Under the pieces are notes generated by a model. It saw only the letters and a program-made list of their open reading frames with translations, was not told the origin of the DNA and did no database searches. A program made the position numbers and the translations under genes. Of a stretch of 64,000 nt of DNA, positions 34,587-45,429 are shown one piece after another (the first letter of the stretch is position 1; the number at the start of each line of letters is the position of its first letter). The DNA is taken from NCBI RefSeq assembly GCF_905147045.1, contig NC_065893.1:2790001-2854000 (forward strand), written 5' to 3'. Source of the DNA: Nymphalis io. Taxonomy: Eukaryota > Arthropoda > Insecta > Lepidoptera > Nymphalidae.

Positions 34587-37500
34587 CCCCCCTCCAGAGA
34601 CCGTGTTACGGGCGATAATAGTCCGGGAATCGAACTTGTCGCCCTGACCTTGTCTTAAATGTAGTGTCCTTCTCTTTATTTACGCCATTGAATGTGGTGT
34701 GGGGTAGTATAGAAGATGGTAATGTAGGTGGTACGGTTGATGTTAGTGGTACGGTTGATGTAGGTGTGATGATGTATTGTGGTGGTGGGGTATCAATGGT
34801 GTTGGTAGGGTCTTGCAGCATGTAGGCTGGTTTCAGTCGGTCTATTGATACTGTGACCTCTTTTCCTCGCACCAGTAGTTTGAAAACCTTGTCACCCCTG
34901 AAAAGTACCTGATGTGGCCCAGTGTAAGCCGACTTAAACGACCCATGGGCACTGTCATCCCTTAGAAAAACATGGGAAGCAGTTGGCAAGTCTTTGAATA
35001 TAAAGACGGGGCGGTAGCTGTGGTGGCGGTAACCTGACGATGGCAAGAGACACTGCACGTGTCGTTTAAGACGTGCCGCATTTTGCGTCACGTCCTCTGT
35101 GCCTTCGAATTGTGGCTCAAAGAAATCGCCTGGTAACCTAAGGGTCTCGCCATATACCAGCTCAGCGGGCGAGGCTTGTATGTCCTCCTTGAACGTAGCC
35201 CTTATACCTAACAGGACTAGTGGAAGGATTTCCAGCCAGTTAATGCTTGCATGGCAAGTGATGGCAGCTTTCAGCTGTCTATGAAACCGCTTCACTAGTC
35301 CGTTACAAGCAGGGTGGTATGCGGTGGTGCGTCGGTGATGAAAACCGGCAATTTCGGACAATTGCGCGAAGAGTGTCGACTCAAACTGTCTGCCACGATC
35401 CGTCACGATGTTAGTCGGACATCCATATTGTGCGATCCAACCATGCAGCAGGGCCTTAGCTACTGTCTCAGCCGTGATATCCCTAAGTAGTATTGCCTCA
35501 GGCCATCGGGTAAAGCGATCAACGGATGTGAGACAATATCTATATTCCTGGGATGGTGGGAAGGGACATATGATGTCGATATGGACAAACATAAAATGGC
35601 ATCGCGGTAGCTTAAAGTTGCCTAGAGACACATGTCGTGTCACTTTTGCACCTTGGCATGCCAGACAGGAACGAGCCCACTCCCTGCAGTCCTTCCGCAT
35701 ATTCGGCCACACGTAACGCTCTGCCACTAATTTGACCGTTGCGCTTGCACCGGGATGGCTTAGCGAGTGTAGGCTGTCGTATACCTCTCGCCGCATTGAC
35801 TTGGGTACGTATTGTCTAGGAGTACCGCACGCCTCGTCGTAGTACAGGTTGGCATTGGATTCGCGGAGCTTGACCTTCCTAAGGCGTAGGGAAGAGTCAT
35901 TACCACTCAGCAGTTGTTGCAATTCAGGGTCGGAAGGTTGAGGAATTTCCTCGACACGAGATAGTGTATCAGCCACAACATTATCCTTCCCTGATATGTG
36001 CCTTATGTCAGTAGTAAATTGTGCTATAAAATCCAAATGCCGAAACTGCCTGGGCGAGCAATTCTCCTTGCGCGTATGGAACGCAAAGACAATGGGCTTA
36101 TGGTCCGTGTAAATAATGAAATTCTTCGCCTCAACCATATAGCGAAAATATTTAATTGCCTCGTAGATGGCGAGGAGTTTGCGATCATATGATGAGCACT
36201 TCTGTTGCGAGGGCATAAGTTTTCGCGAAAAGAATGCTAGCGGTTGCCACTGACCTTCCTTGAACTGTTGTAAAGCTGCGCCTATCGTCGTATCTGATGC
36301 ATCGGTGATCAAGGCCAGCTTAGCATTACAGTCTGGGTGTGCCAGGAGTGCTGCGTTGCAAAGACTGCTTTGCACGCGATGAAAGCATCGTGTTCCTTTG
36401 CTGTAAAGTTGACGGGATGTGAACCCTTAACGGAGTCTGTTAAATGAGCATTTATTGGGGCTTGAAATCACGCCGCACAAGGGTTGAACCTCCGGTAAAA
36501 GTTCAAAATCCCGAGGAATCGACGCAACTCCCTCACTGTTCTTGGATCTGGGAAGTTCTGAATGGCCTGGACCTTCTCTGGCAAAGGCTTAGTACCTGCA
36601 TCAGATATACTGTAACCTAATAATTTAACTGAAGGCACCACGAAGACGCATTTCGAAGTGTTAATCACCATGCCATATTCATTCATCCTCGTGAAAAGTT
36701 GGCGGAGGTGATCAGCATGACTAGCCTCATCTCGAGAGAATAATAAATTAAGATGTCGTCGAGGTACGGGTAACAAAAATCTAGCCCTCTCACCATCTCG
36801 TCCACGAAACGCTGAAAAGTTTGGCCTGCGTTACGAAGTCTGAACGTCATTTTTTTTTTTTTTTATAGAATAGGAAGGCGGACGAGCATATGGGCCACCT
36901 GATGGTAAGTGGTCACCAACGCTCTTAGACATTGGCATTGTAAGAAATGTCAACCATCGCTTACATATCCAATGCGCCACCAACCTTGGGAACTAAGATT
37001 TTATGTCCCTTGTGCCTGTAATTACACTGGCTCACTCACCCTTCAAACCGGAACACAACAATATCAAGTATTGCTGTTTTGCGGTAGAATATCTGATGAG
37101 TGGGTGGTACCTACCCAGACGAGCTTGCACAAAGCTCTACCACCAGTACACAAAGCTCTACCACCAGTCATGAACGGAAATTCGAACAGGCCAAACGGAG
37201 TGGTGATTGCAGTCTTCGGGATATCCTCAGGGTTAACAGGATTTGGTTATAAGTCTTTACCATATCGATGGTCGAGAAGATCCGGCAACCGGCGATACTG
37301 TGGGCGAAATCCTGGATGTGGCGGATAGGATACCTGTCGGGCACAGTTCGTACATTGAGCATCCGATAGTCGCCGCAAGAACGCCATCCGCTATCACCTT
37401 TGGGCGCTAAATGGAGCGGCGATGACCAAGGTGAGTTCGAGGGTCTGGCTGTACCACTTTTAAGCATATTCGAAAATTCGTCCCTTGCAACTGTCAGCTT

Positions 37501-37788
37501 GTCAGGTGCTAATCGTCGAGGTAGACAACTTACTGGTGGACCAGGTGTTGTTTTGATGTAGTGTAGAGTGATATGTTTGATCACACGAGGTAGGCCTACT
37601 GGTCGGGTTATCTGTGGAAAGTCCCTTAACAGTTTATGATAAACTGAATTATTATCAGTCGCGACTCTGACCGACGAAATATTGTTGAGTGACTGGGCGG
37701 GTGAAGCCGGGGTGGTAAGACTAGTCGTGCTATCGATTAATCGCTTATTGCGACAGTCAACGATCAAATTATAGTGCGACAAAAAATC
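34587..37788 (-). pseudogene. Ty3/gypsy pol remnant (RT, RNase H, integrase), broken
   Basis: Minus strand. From the upstream end (about 37782): end of a protease-like region, then reverse transcriptase with the R-x-C-x-D-Y-R block. A SINE interrupts it at 36851-37169; the Y-L-D-D catalytic box follows near 36775-36800, then frame breaks near 36770, 36470 and 36375. The frame 36375-34606 (589 codons) carries RNase H (T-D-A-S-D, Y-T-D-H-K-P-I), an H-H-C-C zinc-binding motif and the integrase core. The core keeps Asp in V-H-I-D-I and V-T-D-R-G, but the residue aligned with the third catalytic Glu is Lys (AAG on the minus strand, 35290-35292). Gag and most of protease are absent. It cannot encode a working element. 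Confidence 0.88.
36851..37169 (-). mobile_element. Metulj-like SINE inserted in gypsy reverse transcriptase
   Basis: Full-length reverse copy. The five bases GTCAT occur immediately on both sides (just before the poly-T and at about 37166-37170), a probable target duplication. The head end shows a short tandem duplication: cacaaagctctaccaccagt occurs twice in a row at 37130-37168. Confidence 0.88.
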
Positions 37789-37867
37789 GGTGAGAGCGTA
37801 AAAATAATAATAATCAAAGTAGTGCGCGTCGATGTCGAGATTTGACTAATTTTTCCCCCCCGCGCCT
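37789..37867 (-). repeat. Internal remnant of the gypsy 5' LTR
   Basis: Matches 34307-34388 with differences mainly in the A-run and C-run lengths (7 C here). It abuts the protease-like coding end directly, so the remaining LTR, primer-binding site, gag and most of protease have been deleted. Confidence 0.75.
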
Positions 37868-37914
37868 ACTACTTATTATTTAATTTGACGATTCAAAATA
37901 CTTTTGTGGCAGTG

Positions 37915-38010
37915 GTGTACCCATAGATACTACATACTAGTTTACCTTCAGGTGTCCCATTTGCTCGTCTGCCTATATCGTTATATCGTTTGCCTATAAC
38001 ATAAAAAAAC
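37915..38010 (+). repeat. Metulj-like SINE tail fragment
   Basis: Diverged 3' end with accttcaggtgtcccatttgctcg and an A-tail. Confidence 0.55.
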
Positions 38011-38504
38011 AAATGCAAAAACTCATTAATTACTATTTTCCACCAGTTTACATAAGCTATTTTTTATGCTAATGAAATACGATAAATGGGATATTTATAC
38101 ACACATACATAACACTTCACCAAAGTTTCATCACGATCGGATGAATAGCTTAAGAAAGCAGATGGCAAACATACAAACATTCATTTTTATTTACTAAGAT
38201 GTTCTTTATATTTCTCGATAACGTTCTGCGGTGAGTTTTGAGTGACTTACTCACCCGTAAAATGTTGACAACCGACTTATGAAATACTATTTTGATGCGT
38301 GTATTCTTGAAATGTTATGATTATTATAGTGAATGTCGCATATTATCACTTTCTGACATTTCACGACCGTTTTTTGCGGTGAGTTTCGATTTTGTTCGGA
38401 CAGAATTGCCCTGTAGCTCTACTGATAAAAAAGTATGATAACCTATGTACATAATACGAATTCAAATCGAGCCCGTGGGTGAGGATAAACATACAACGTC
38501 GCAC

Positions 38505-38514
38505 AGGAAATCCC
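38505..38514. promoter_or_regulatory. Rel/NF-kappaB-like site before Spatzle-3
   Basis: AGGAAATCCC (reverse GGGATTTCCT), close to the insect Rel consensus GGG-W4/5-CC. It lies 111 bases before the ATG. A GATA motif AGATAA lies at 38546-38551, 32 bases further in. Paired kappaB and GATA sites are a known feature of insect immune promoters; function here is inferred. Confidence 0.5.
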
Positions 38515-38624
38515 GAATAATATTATTTAAGTCGCGGTCAACACGAGATAACATAAACTTTGCTATATTAAAGTATATTATTATATTAAATTCACACTAA
38601 GTTGCTAACTAGTCTCAAGTAAAC

Positions 38625-39973
38625 ATGGTTGAAATACACTATCCTCTTGCTGTGTTTTTTATCTGTGTAAGTACATTGTTTATTTGACATTTCTTCTTTT
38701 AAATCATCAATTACTGATGAACAAAGTGAAGTAAATTTAAAAATGGATTTATATTTTTTTTAGTATCTGATGGCAATGGTAACGGTTGGAGATAGTAAGT
38801 AATTTTTTTCTTTATTTTAGCACGTATAACAATAATAATGTCCTATAGACCGATTTCGGCCACGGCGGCCAATCTCAAGAGAGATTAACCAGTTGGTTAA
38901 TCTGCGTAGATACCCAGGCGATATTATAGTGCACAAGTGTGTGCGCAAACATAGGTGCACTCTCTATTCCCTAACTCTCATAATCCGATGGTAGGGCAAT
39001 CCGACACGACCGGAAAGAGTTCAGGCGCAGGACCAACAGCTTTACGTGCTTTCCGAGGTACGGGAGTGTACACACTTCCAACTTCCAGACTCCGGGCTGC
39101 TACTGAGAATTTTCTGATAGAAAAACCCAATAACTTTTTATTGGTCCGACCTAGGAATTAAACCCAGGACCTCCGGGTCTGCGGCCTTACATCAAGCCAC
39201 TAGATCATCGAGCCAACGAGGCAGGTAGAGACCAACGAGCACGTATAACATAAATTGTTAAGAAATTTTTTTTAATACAAATAGGTAATGTTGTAGCCTT
39301 TTACAGAATATTGGGGTAATGCTGTGCATATACGAGCAGACCAATTTTAATTGTGAATTAAATGATAAAGTTACTATTAACTTTATAAAATAAATTGTAG
39401 GCTTATAATTAAATAAATAAATGTTATTATTTGGACGCATATACCGTTCTTTAAATAGAAAAAAATATAATTTTATTAAGCAAAATATTAAAAGACAAAT
39501 AAATAACCATAAATATATTTATGGTTATTATTACTTAAAATTTTCAGAACTACCGCCGCCCTTGGTCAGTCAAAGTTGTAAAAAAATTGGAATTTGTGAA
39601 ACAGTCGCTAACTATCCAACTTTATTAGCAAGGAAACTAATTCAAGAAGTATGTATTCTAGATAAGTGTTGTCTTACCAGCAGGATATTTAAATACTATA
39701 AACTATATTTATATACTCTTAACTATATATCTACATAATATGCTTAAAAATCTAGAAATTTCTAACTTCTTGTCTTCGTTGTTTTGGATCTTCAAACGGC
39801 AACCGCTTTATTTTTTCAGCTTAAGAACAACAATACCATATTTACTAGTGACAATGAAGACGACATCAGCGAACTTAATAACTATCAATTACGCCGTGCA
39901 TACAATACGAAGATTTATCAAAGTGGTACATTTTCGGTAAATAATATATTTATAATATATATATATTATACGG

Positions 39974-40044
<71 letters not shown>

Positions 40045-42258
40045 ATTAATAGGCCAGCGTTTGACCGTTGACTTGCCTGATGTTAAGCATCGACACGATC
40101 TAGGATGTAGCACGCTTACCTAAAAGAAACCTGTTTACTTTGGATTTGAATAAAAAATACGGACTCAGGCAAAGCATTCCATAGTTTCGCTGTGCGAATG
40201 ATGAATGTGGATTCAAAGCGCTTCGTACGTAGGCGGGGAATTTCCACTGTGTACCTATGGCGCTTTGGTTGCGTTTGCCTGGCCGTTCGATAGTAAAAAG
40301 AGGCGGGAGGAATATTATTAAGTATATTATTAAGTATTTATATTTAAAACTAGCTTAAGCCGTCTTTGCGTGGATGTTTGACTTGAAAAACTGAGTGGAG
40401 GCTGTGACGAAACATCTTGCCGCGCTTAGGTAAGGAAATTATAGTAAAATTCTGTAAAATTAACTCATAAGAAGTATTATAGGAAAAGTTATATTGAAAA
40501 GTAAAAAAATTTAAAATTTCAAACAAATTTCGTCCACGAATATCCCCATTTTGTTTAATAATAACCATAGACAATTACTTCGTTTATGGAATAGGACATA
40601 TTCCTAGAATAACTGTGCTTATATATTGTCATTAATTATATTCACAGCTATAGTTAATGCATTACATTATAATAAATAAACATTTTAATTCAAAAAGACG
40701 AAACAAATTAAAAATGTATGCTTTTTAATTTGTTTCATAAATATTAGCAATAAATTTGTTTTACTTAATATAAAATTATTTTCCAGAAATGGTTGGACAC
40801 TCCCAGAACAGAGTTTAGAATTTCAGATCTTGATGAAGATTATTTTGATGAAAGCGATGACGAAATAAAACTTTGTGAATCCATTGTTCAGGTACCTACC
40901 TACACATCACTTTTAGTACTCAATGAAACATGAGAATTCGATAAAAATAATAGAAATACAAATTAAATAAATATCTTTCGGATTTTTATTCTGTGACTTT
41001 TTCCGTTCTTTATGCAGTATATTAGGTATCTCTTAGATAATATCAAATTGGAATATATAAATAGCTACATATTAACAATTATGGTCTTCCCTTGGATAGT
41101 TATAGGTACCTATTGGCTGATAAACTTAAAAAAAACAAAGCAGTCTAAAGTTATTAGTAATACTACTGTCTAAATTACAAAAATAAAAAATAAAACATTT
41201 TACATTTACAAAATATATAATTGTCATTAGGTACCCACTAAAAATTTTGATATGATTTTATTTTCAAACCAATAAAAAAACAATACGGAAAAACTTTGAT
41301 AGTTTTGGCTTGAATTTTTCCTTTAAATGATTTATACATTGCAGTATAAACGTCCTCTACTTGCTGAAAATAGAAACAATACGTGGGAATACATATTAAA
41401 TGACAAAGTCCATCCAGTTCAACAATATCGTACTGTAATTTGCAAGTATGTAAAACTATTTTTTTATCATTTTCATTATAATTTCTTCACGTGCGTCCCG
41501 TGCCTTGGGTTAATTAAAAAAAAAGCTTCGAATGTAATAACAAAATTAACAGCAACTACAACGTACTGTTGTAATCATGCACATCGACTAATATGTACAT
41601 TCATGTCAATTCTTGGTATATTATTGAATTACATATTTTATTTTAATTAACATAAAAAGAGGAAAGATTTGTTTATTTGTATTCAATAAAATCTGAAACT
41701 GCCGAACTGATTTTAATAATTCTTTCACAATTAGAAAGCTACTTTATCCAGAAGAAACATATATTATTTTTATAATAATAAGAATTCAGTCTAAACTAAT
41801 AGTATTTCTAAAGCAATCTACAACAAAAAGCGGCTTTATCCGCTTGCATGTATGTCACTTTAATAGTCACAAACTGAATTCCACGCGTGAGATCAAATGC
41901 CTAGTTTATATATGTATTATGTTCAGCATGTGTTTCTCGATGTAATGAATATTCGCTTCGGATTTTAATCTATTTTTTAAATTCCGTACTTTACACTACC
42001 GTAATAATATGTTTTATGTCCTTATAGGACATAATTTTTTTTATTTTATCAGTCACAGGAAACTTTCTTATTTCTCATTTCAGGACTTCAAATTCAAGGT
42101 GCTCTCAGAAACTTAGACCAGCACCAAACTACGAAGCTACATGCATACAAAAGTGGACCTTTAAAGAAATGTATTATATTGATAAAGAACAACAGGTTGC
42201 AAAAGCCTATTTTAAAGTTCCGACATGTTGCTCTTGTAAATTATTTCATTTGAATTAA
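38625..42258 (+). CDS. spz: Spatzle-like cystine-knot ligand, paralogue 3 (complete)
   Basis: Exons 38625-38666, 38764-38794, 39548-39648, 39820-39936, 40787-40891, 41345-41445 and 42084-42258 (TAA 42256-42258); 672 nt, 223 aa, all GT..AG. There is a signal peptide in the first two exons (hydrophobic core L-A-V-F-F-I-C-Y-L-M-A-M-V). The pro-region motif C-K-K-I-G-I-C-E is the same as in paralogue 1. Sequon N-N-T lies at 39829-39837. The knot has seven cysteines: K-L-C, V-I-C, S-R-C, A-T-C, then C-C-S-C; it also has T-W-E-Y-I-L-N. Possible activation Arg: T-E-F-R/I-S-D before an acidic stretch, and L-R-R upstream. It has one more exon than paralogue 2: a 117-nt in-frame exon (39820-39936). Introns hold a SINE with target duplication, a LINE tail and a TA tract. 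Expected role: secreted Toll ligand. Confidence 0.9.
38832..39237 (-). mobile_element. SINE family D with 13-bp target duplication
   Basis: AGCACGTATAACA flanks it at 38819-38831 and 39238-39250. Read on the minus strand, the head is tRNA-like with a ggtcctgggttt B-box; the body carries cgaccggaaagag and the caagagagatta segment. It lies in intron 2 of Spatzle-3. Other copies: 59515, with fragments at 14820 and 17650. Confidence 0.88.
39955..40046. repeat. TA microsatellite in Spatzle-3 intron 4
   Basis: An almost uninterrupted (TA)n tract lying at the 3' end of the adjacent minus-strand LINE fragment; it may have grown from that element's tail. Confidence 0.85.
40047..40325 (-). mobile_element. 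CR1/jockey-like LINE 3' coding fragment
   Basis: Minus-strand reading gives R-T-K-R-F-E-S-T-F-I-I-R-T-A then L-W-N-A-L-P-E-S-V-F, the C-terminal motif of insect LINE reverse transcriptases. It is 5'-truncated. It lies in Spatzle-3 intron 4 (39937-40786); the rest of that intron is AT-rich. Confidence 0.75.
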
Positions 42259-42387
42259 TATTAATATAATTTTCTTTATATAATTGTTTTTTATATTAAA
42301 AGTATTCTTTTCATTACTGTATAATAATATAATATATTTACCTACTAGGATTAAAGTCAAATTCGTTTAATTAAAAATTGAAGTAAA

Positions 42388-42393
42388 AATAAA
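42388..42393 (+). terminator. Poly(A) signal of Spatzle-3
   Basis: AATAAA 130 bases after the stop codon, in AT-rich 3' flank. Confidence 0.5.
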
Positions 42394-42766
42394 AGTATAT
42401 ACTATATATAAAGTATATGCTAGCTTGTTTCAACATTTACGTAGATTAGAGATGTACTCTAATTATATTTACATATATAGTCTATTCCAATCAAAAACGG
42501 AATAAAAATAAATATACAACCTCGGCATTGAATTGACATGATATTGTTGGTCGAGATCAAGATGAGAGATCATATAAAAATAGGGTCTCCAAATACATAT
42601 TACTTCAAATATCTGTAAGACATTTTTTTTAAATATGTTCGATGTATCTGTTATAGTGATAAGAGCAGTAAAAACTCCAAAACCCTGCAGTTGAAGATTA
42701 ACTGTAAGTTTTTAAAAATTGTATGTAAGCACGCTCAAGTGCTTACATTTACATTGACTTTTATTT

Positions 42767-42893
42767 GCTACAATTACACTGGCTCACTTACCCTTCAAAC
42801 CGGAACATAACAATACCAAGTACAGCTGTTTTGCGGTAGAATATTTGATGAGTGGATGGTACCTACCCAGACGAGCTTGCACAAAGTCCTCCA
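42767..42893 (-). repeat. Metulj-like SINE fragment
   Basis: Reverse copy of the head half only (acaattacactggctcac through gcttgcacaaag). Confidence 0.8.
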
Positions 42894-43657
42894 GTAGACT
42901 TAAACATCATGAATACACTTATTCTATTTTTACTTAAACATTATGAATACACTTAAGTTTGAACTGACTGATCTCATTATTGTGAGATTAAAGACATAGA
43001 TTTGCTATTGATTGTTATTTTATTATATTATTATATTTTTGCAGCGGCGCTTTAAATCCCCTTTTTAATTTAAGTAATTTGCTTAAATAAGATTATTTTC
43101 TTCGAACTGTGCTTAATTTTTAAGAAAATACTTGATGCAAAATTTTTTTAATTATCTTGTTAGAAATACCTTCATTTTATTCAATTAATTAAAATATACA
43201 CACAATCTTAATCATTATCTAAATACGTTTAAAATGATATATAATACTTATATGTAAAAATGAAACAGGGCGAAAAATTAATTTTAGCAAAATTCAAATC
43301 GTTAAATGCCTGTACTGTATAATTTGCGCTTTTTTAATAAGGCCATTTTTCTATTTAACCAACGATATTAAAAAACGCATTGTCTATGAAAACAGCGGCG
43401 ATTTCATCGAATATTTTCTAATTCAGGGGTTTTTTTATTATATATATATAATTTTATATATAATTTAGGAGCTACTTTCAACGCAATACAAAGCTCTACA
43501 AACCGAAATATATTCTTTAAATTGTTTATTGGCAGAAGAATGTCTCCGTGAAAAACTGTCAAATGTAAATGTCAGATGTCAAAAATAACAAATGCCGTAA
43601 GACAAATTAGAATAAATAATCAAATGATCAAAATTTATAACTGAAACGGAGTGTAAA
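42894..43657. other. Intergenic stretch and CutA upstream region
   Basis: AT-rich. Three TGTCA-containing words lie close together at about 43558-43592, 70-100 bases before the CutA start. They could be promoter elements, but nothing proves it. No clear TATA box. Confidence 0.4.
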
Positions 43658-45069
43658 ATGCTCATGTTGGTGAACCGAAGACATTTATTGGCTTTTTATT
43701 TGTCTGTATTAAGACCCTGTTTTGTCATCGCACAATTAAATATGTCCTCTGGCAGCATCGATGCAGGTGAGATATGCTAAGAACTTCTTATAAATTTGAA
43801 TTATTTGTTGATAGTGTAGACTAAAATTATGTTGTATTATTGATAAGTATATTTTAATTACTAACCATAACTTTAGTGCTGTCATGGTAAATTTCTAACT
43901 TAATGATATACATTTTATTTTCAAGTCAATTCACTCTAAAGAAAAAAAAATCTTATTATGTTTTGTATTTTACAGATAAATACTCAGTAGCTTATGTTAC
44001 CGTTCCAAACACAGATGTCGGAAAAACGATTGGTCATGGGCTTGTTAAGAACAAACTAGCTGCGTGCGTCAACATTGTTCCTCAAATAACATCAATCTAT
44101 GAATGGAAGAATGAAATTAATGAAGATAATGAGGTTATTATGCACATAGTTCATTGAGATTTAAGTTATATAAAATATAAGCAAAAAAATATTTGCTGGA
44201 ACGTATTTGATACAGAAATAAGAATTAAATTTACATTGTAAAATAATGTTTTTAATATATTTGTTTTATTTCAATTTTTACAAATTTATGTTAAACTTCT
44301 TTTTATATGTATAATGAGTAGGCGGATAAGTGGTCACCATTGCCCATAGACATAAGCACTGTGAGGAATATTAACTATTTCTTACACTATCAATGCACCA
44401 CCAACCTTAGGAACTAAGATGTTATATCCCTTGTGCCTGTGGCTCACTCAATCTTCAAACCAGAACACAACAAGACTAAGTATTGCTGTTGGCAGTAAAA
44501 CATCCTCGATGTTTTCCTTCACCGTCAAGCATGAGATGAATTATAAACACAAATGTGTAACTACTGATTATTATACTAAGCCTTCTTGGTAGAAACTATA
44601 TTCTAAACCAGCACTAGCTTTACATTTAAATTAATCCTGTAACTTAATAAAAATTGCTTATGAAAGAATATAGATTAATATCATAAATTTAATATCATAA
44701 ATATGCTCTAAACAGAAATAAGACAATGGCAGGCATATCATAATCACAAGCAAACTGTATTAGAGATAAGTTAAGTAATTTTTAAAAGAGAATGCATGTG
44801 TTTGTTTTGATATACAGGTGCATTCTCTATTTCCTCTATCACATCTTTCATCATTCTACCTCTAGAACAATTATATTGTTAAATTATTTGTTTTATCTTT
44901 TTAGGCTTTGCTGATGATAAAGACAAGGACATCACTCGTCGACAAGCTTACAGAATTTGTACGTTCAAATCATCCTTATGAAGTATGTGAAGTTATTTCG
45001 CTTCCAATCAAAAATGGTAACCCACCATATTTGAAATGGATCGGGGAGATGGTCCCTGATAGTAATTAA
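43658..45069 (+). CDS. CutA: CutA1 family protein
   Basis: Exons 43658-43766, 43976-44133 and 44905-45069 (TAA 45067-45069); 432 nt, 143 aa. The CutA fold is recognisable from Y-V-T-V-P-N, G-L-V-K-N-K-L-A-A-C-V-N-I-V, S-I-Y-E-W-K, E-x-L-L-M-I-K-T-R and H-P-Y-E-V-x-E-V-I-S-L-P-I through P-Y-L-K-W-I. Family knowledge: small trimeric proteins, named for divalent-cation tolerance in bacteria; animal members have been linked to membrane anchoring of acetylcholinesterase, and the biochemical role is unsettled. The N-terminal 32 residues before the second in-frame Met (43742) are basic and hydrophobic and could be a signal or mitochondrial leader; start at the second Met would give a cytosolic form of 115 aa. 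The intron 2 donor is GTTATT, weak, but frame and family alignment support it. Confidence 0.92.
44317..44506 (-). repeat. Metulj-like SINE, old, in CutA intron 2
   Basis: Diverged reverse copy, directly followed at 44507-44556 by a short reverse fragment of SINE family B (gatgttttccttcaccgtc). Confidence 0.7.
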
Positions 45070-45116
45070 TTCTTAAGTTAATCATTTTGCACATATACAA
45101 ATACTAAGTCATTTTG

Positions 45117-45172
45117 TTTGTTGGTAGAATATGTGGGTGGCACCTACAAGCTTGCACAAAGCCCTACAAGCA
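45117..45172 (-). repeat. Metulj-like SINE scrap in CutA 3' flank
   Basis: Retains gtagaatatgtgggtgg and gcttgcacaaagcccta. Confidence 0.6.
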
Positions 45173-45418
45173 AACAAGCCAACAAAGCCAAAGCCAACAA
45201 GCACATTACCTATATAATGAGTTTGTGCAATTAATTCATTGCAAAAATACAATAATCCTACAAATATTTTATAATGGGTCCTTTTATTTGATAAAAAACA
45301 AAACATCATTTTACAAATAAGAAAATTATGACTCATATTTTTTTCTTTATACAAACCACTAAGCTTGTCACCTTAATATCTTTTAAAACGATAATTTGTC
45401 ACACGTTTTTTGTCAAAC

Positions 45419-45424
45419 AATAAA
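45419..45424 (+). terminator. Candidate poly(A) signal of CutA
   Basis: AATAAA 350 bases after the stop codon; another candidate lies near 45857. Confidence 0.4.
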
Positions 45425-45429
45425 CCGGT

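Noticed and set aside
39421..39738. 105-codon plus frame
   Set aside because: It reads through intron sequence into Spatzle-3 exon 3; the acceptor at 39547 and the family motif define the real exon.
39955..40046. Regular repeat considered as an array
   Set aside because: Plain TA dinucleotide repeat; no CRISPR-like spacer structure in this eukaryotic sequence.
43903..44157. 84-codon plus frame
   Set aside because: It is CutA exon 2 extended past both splice sites.
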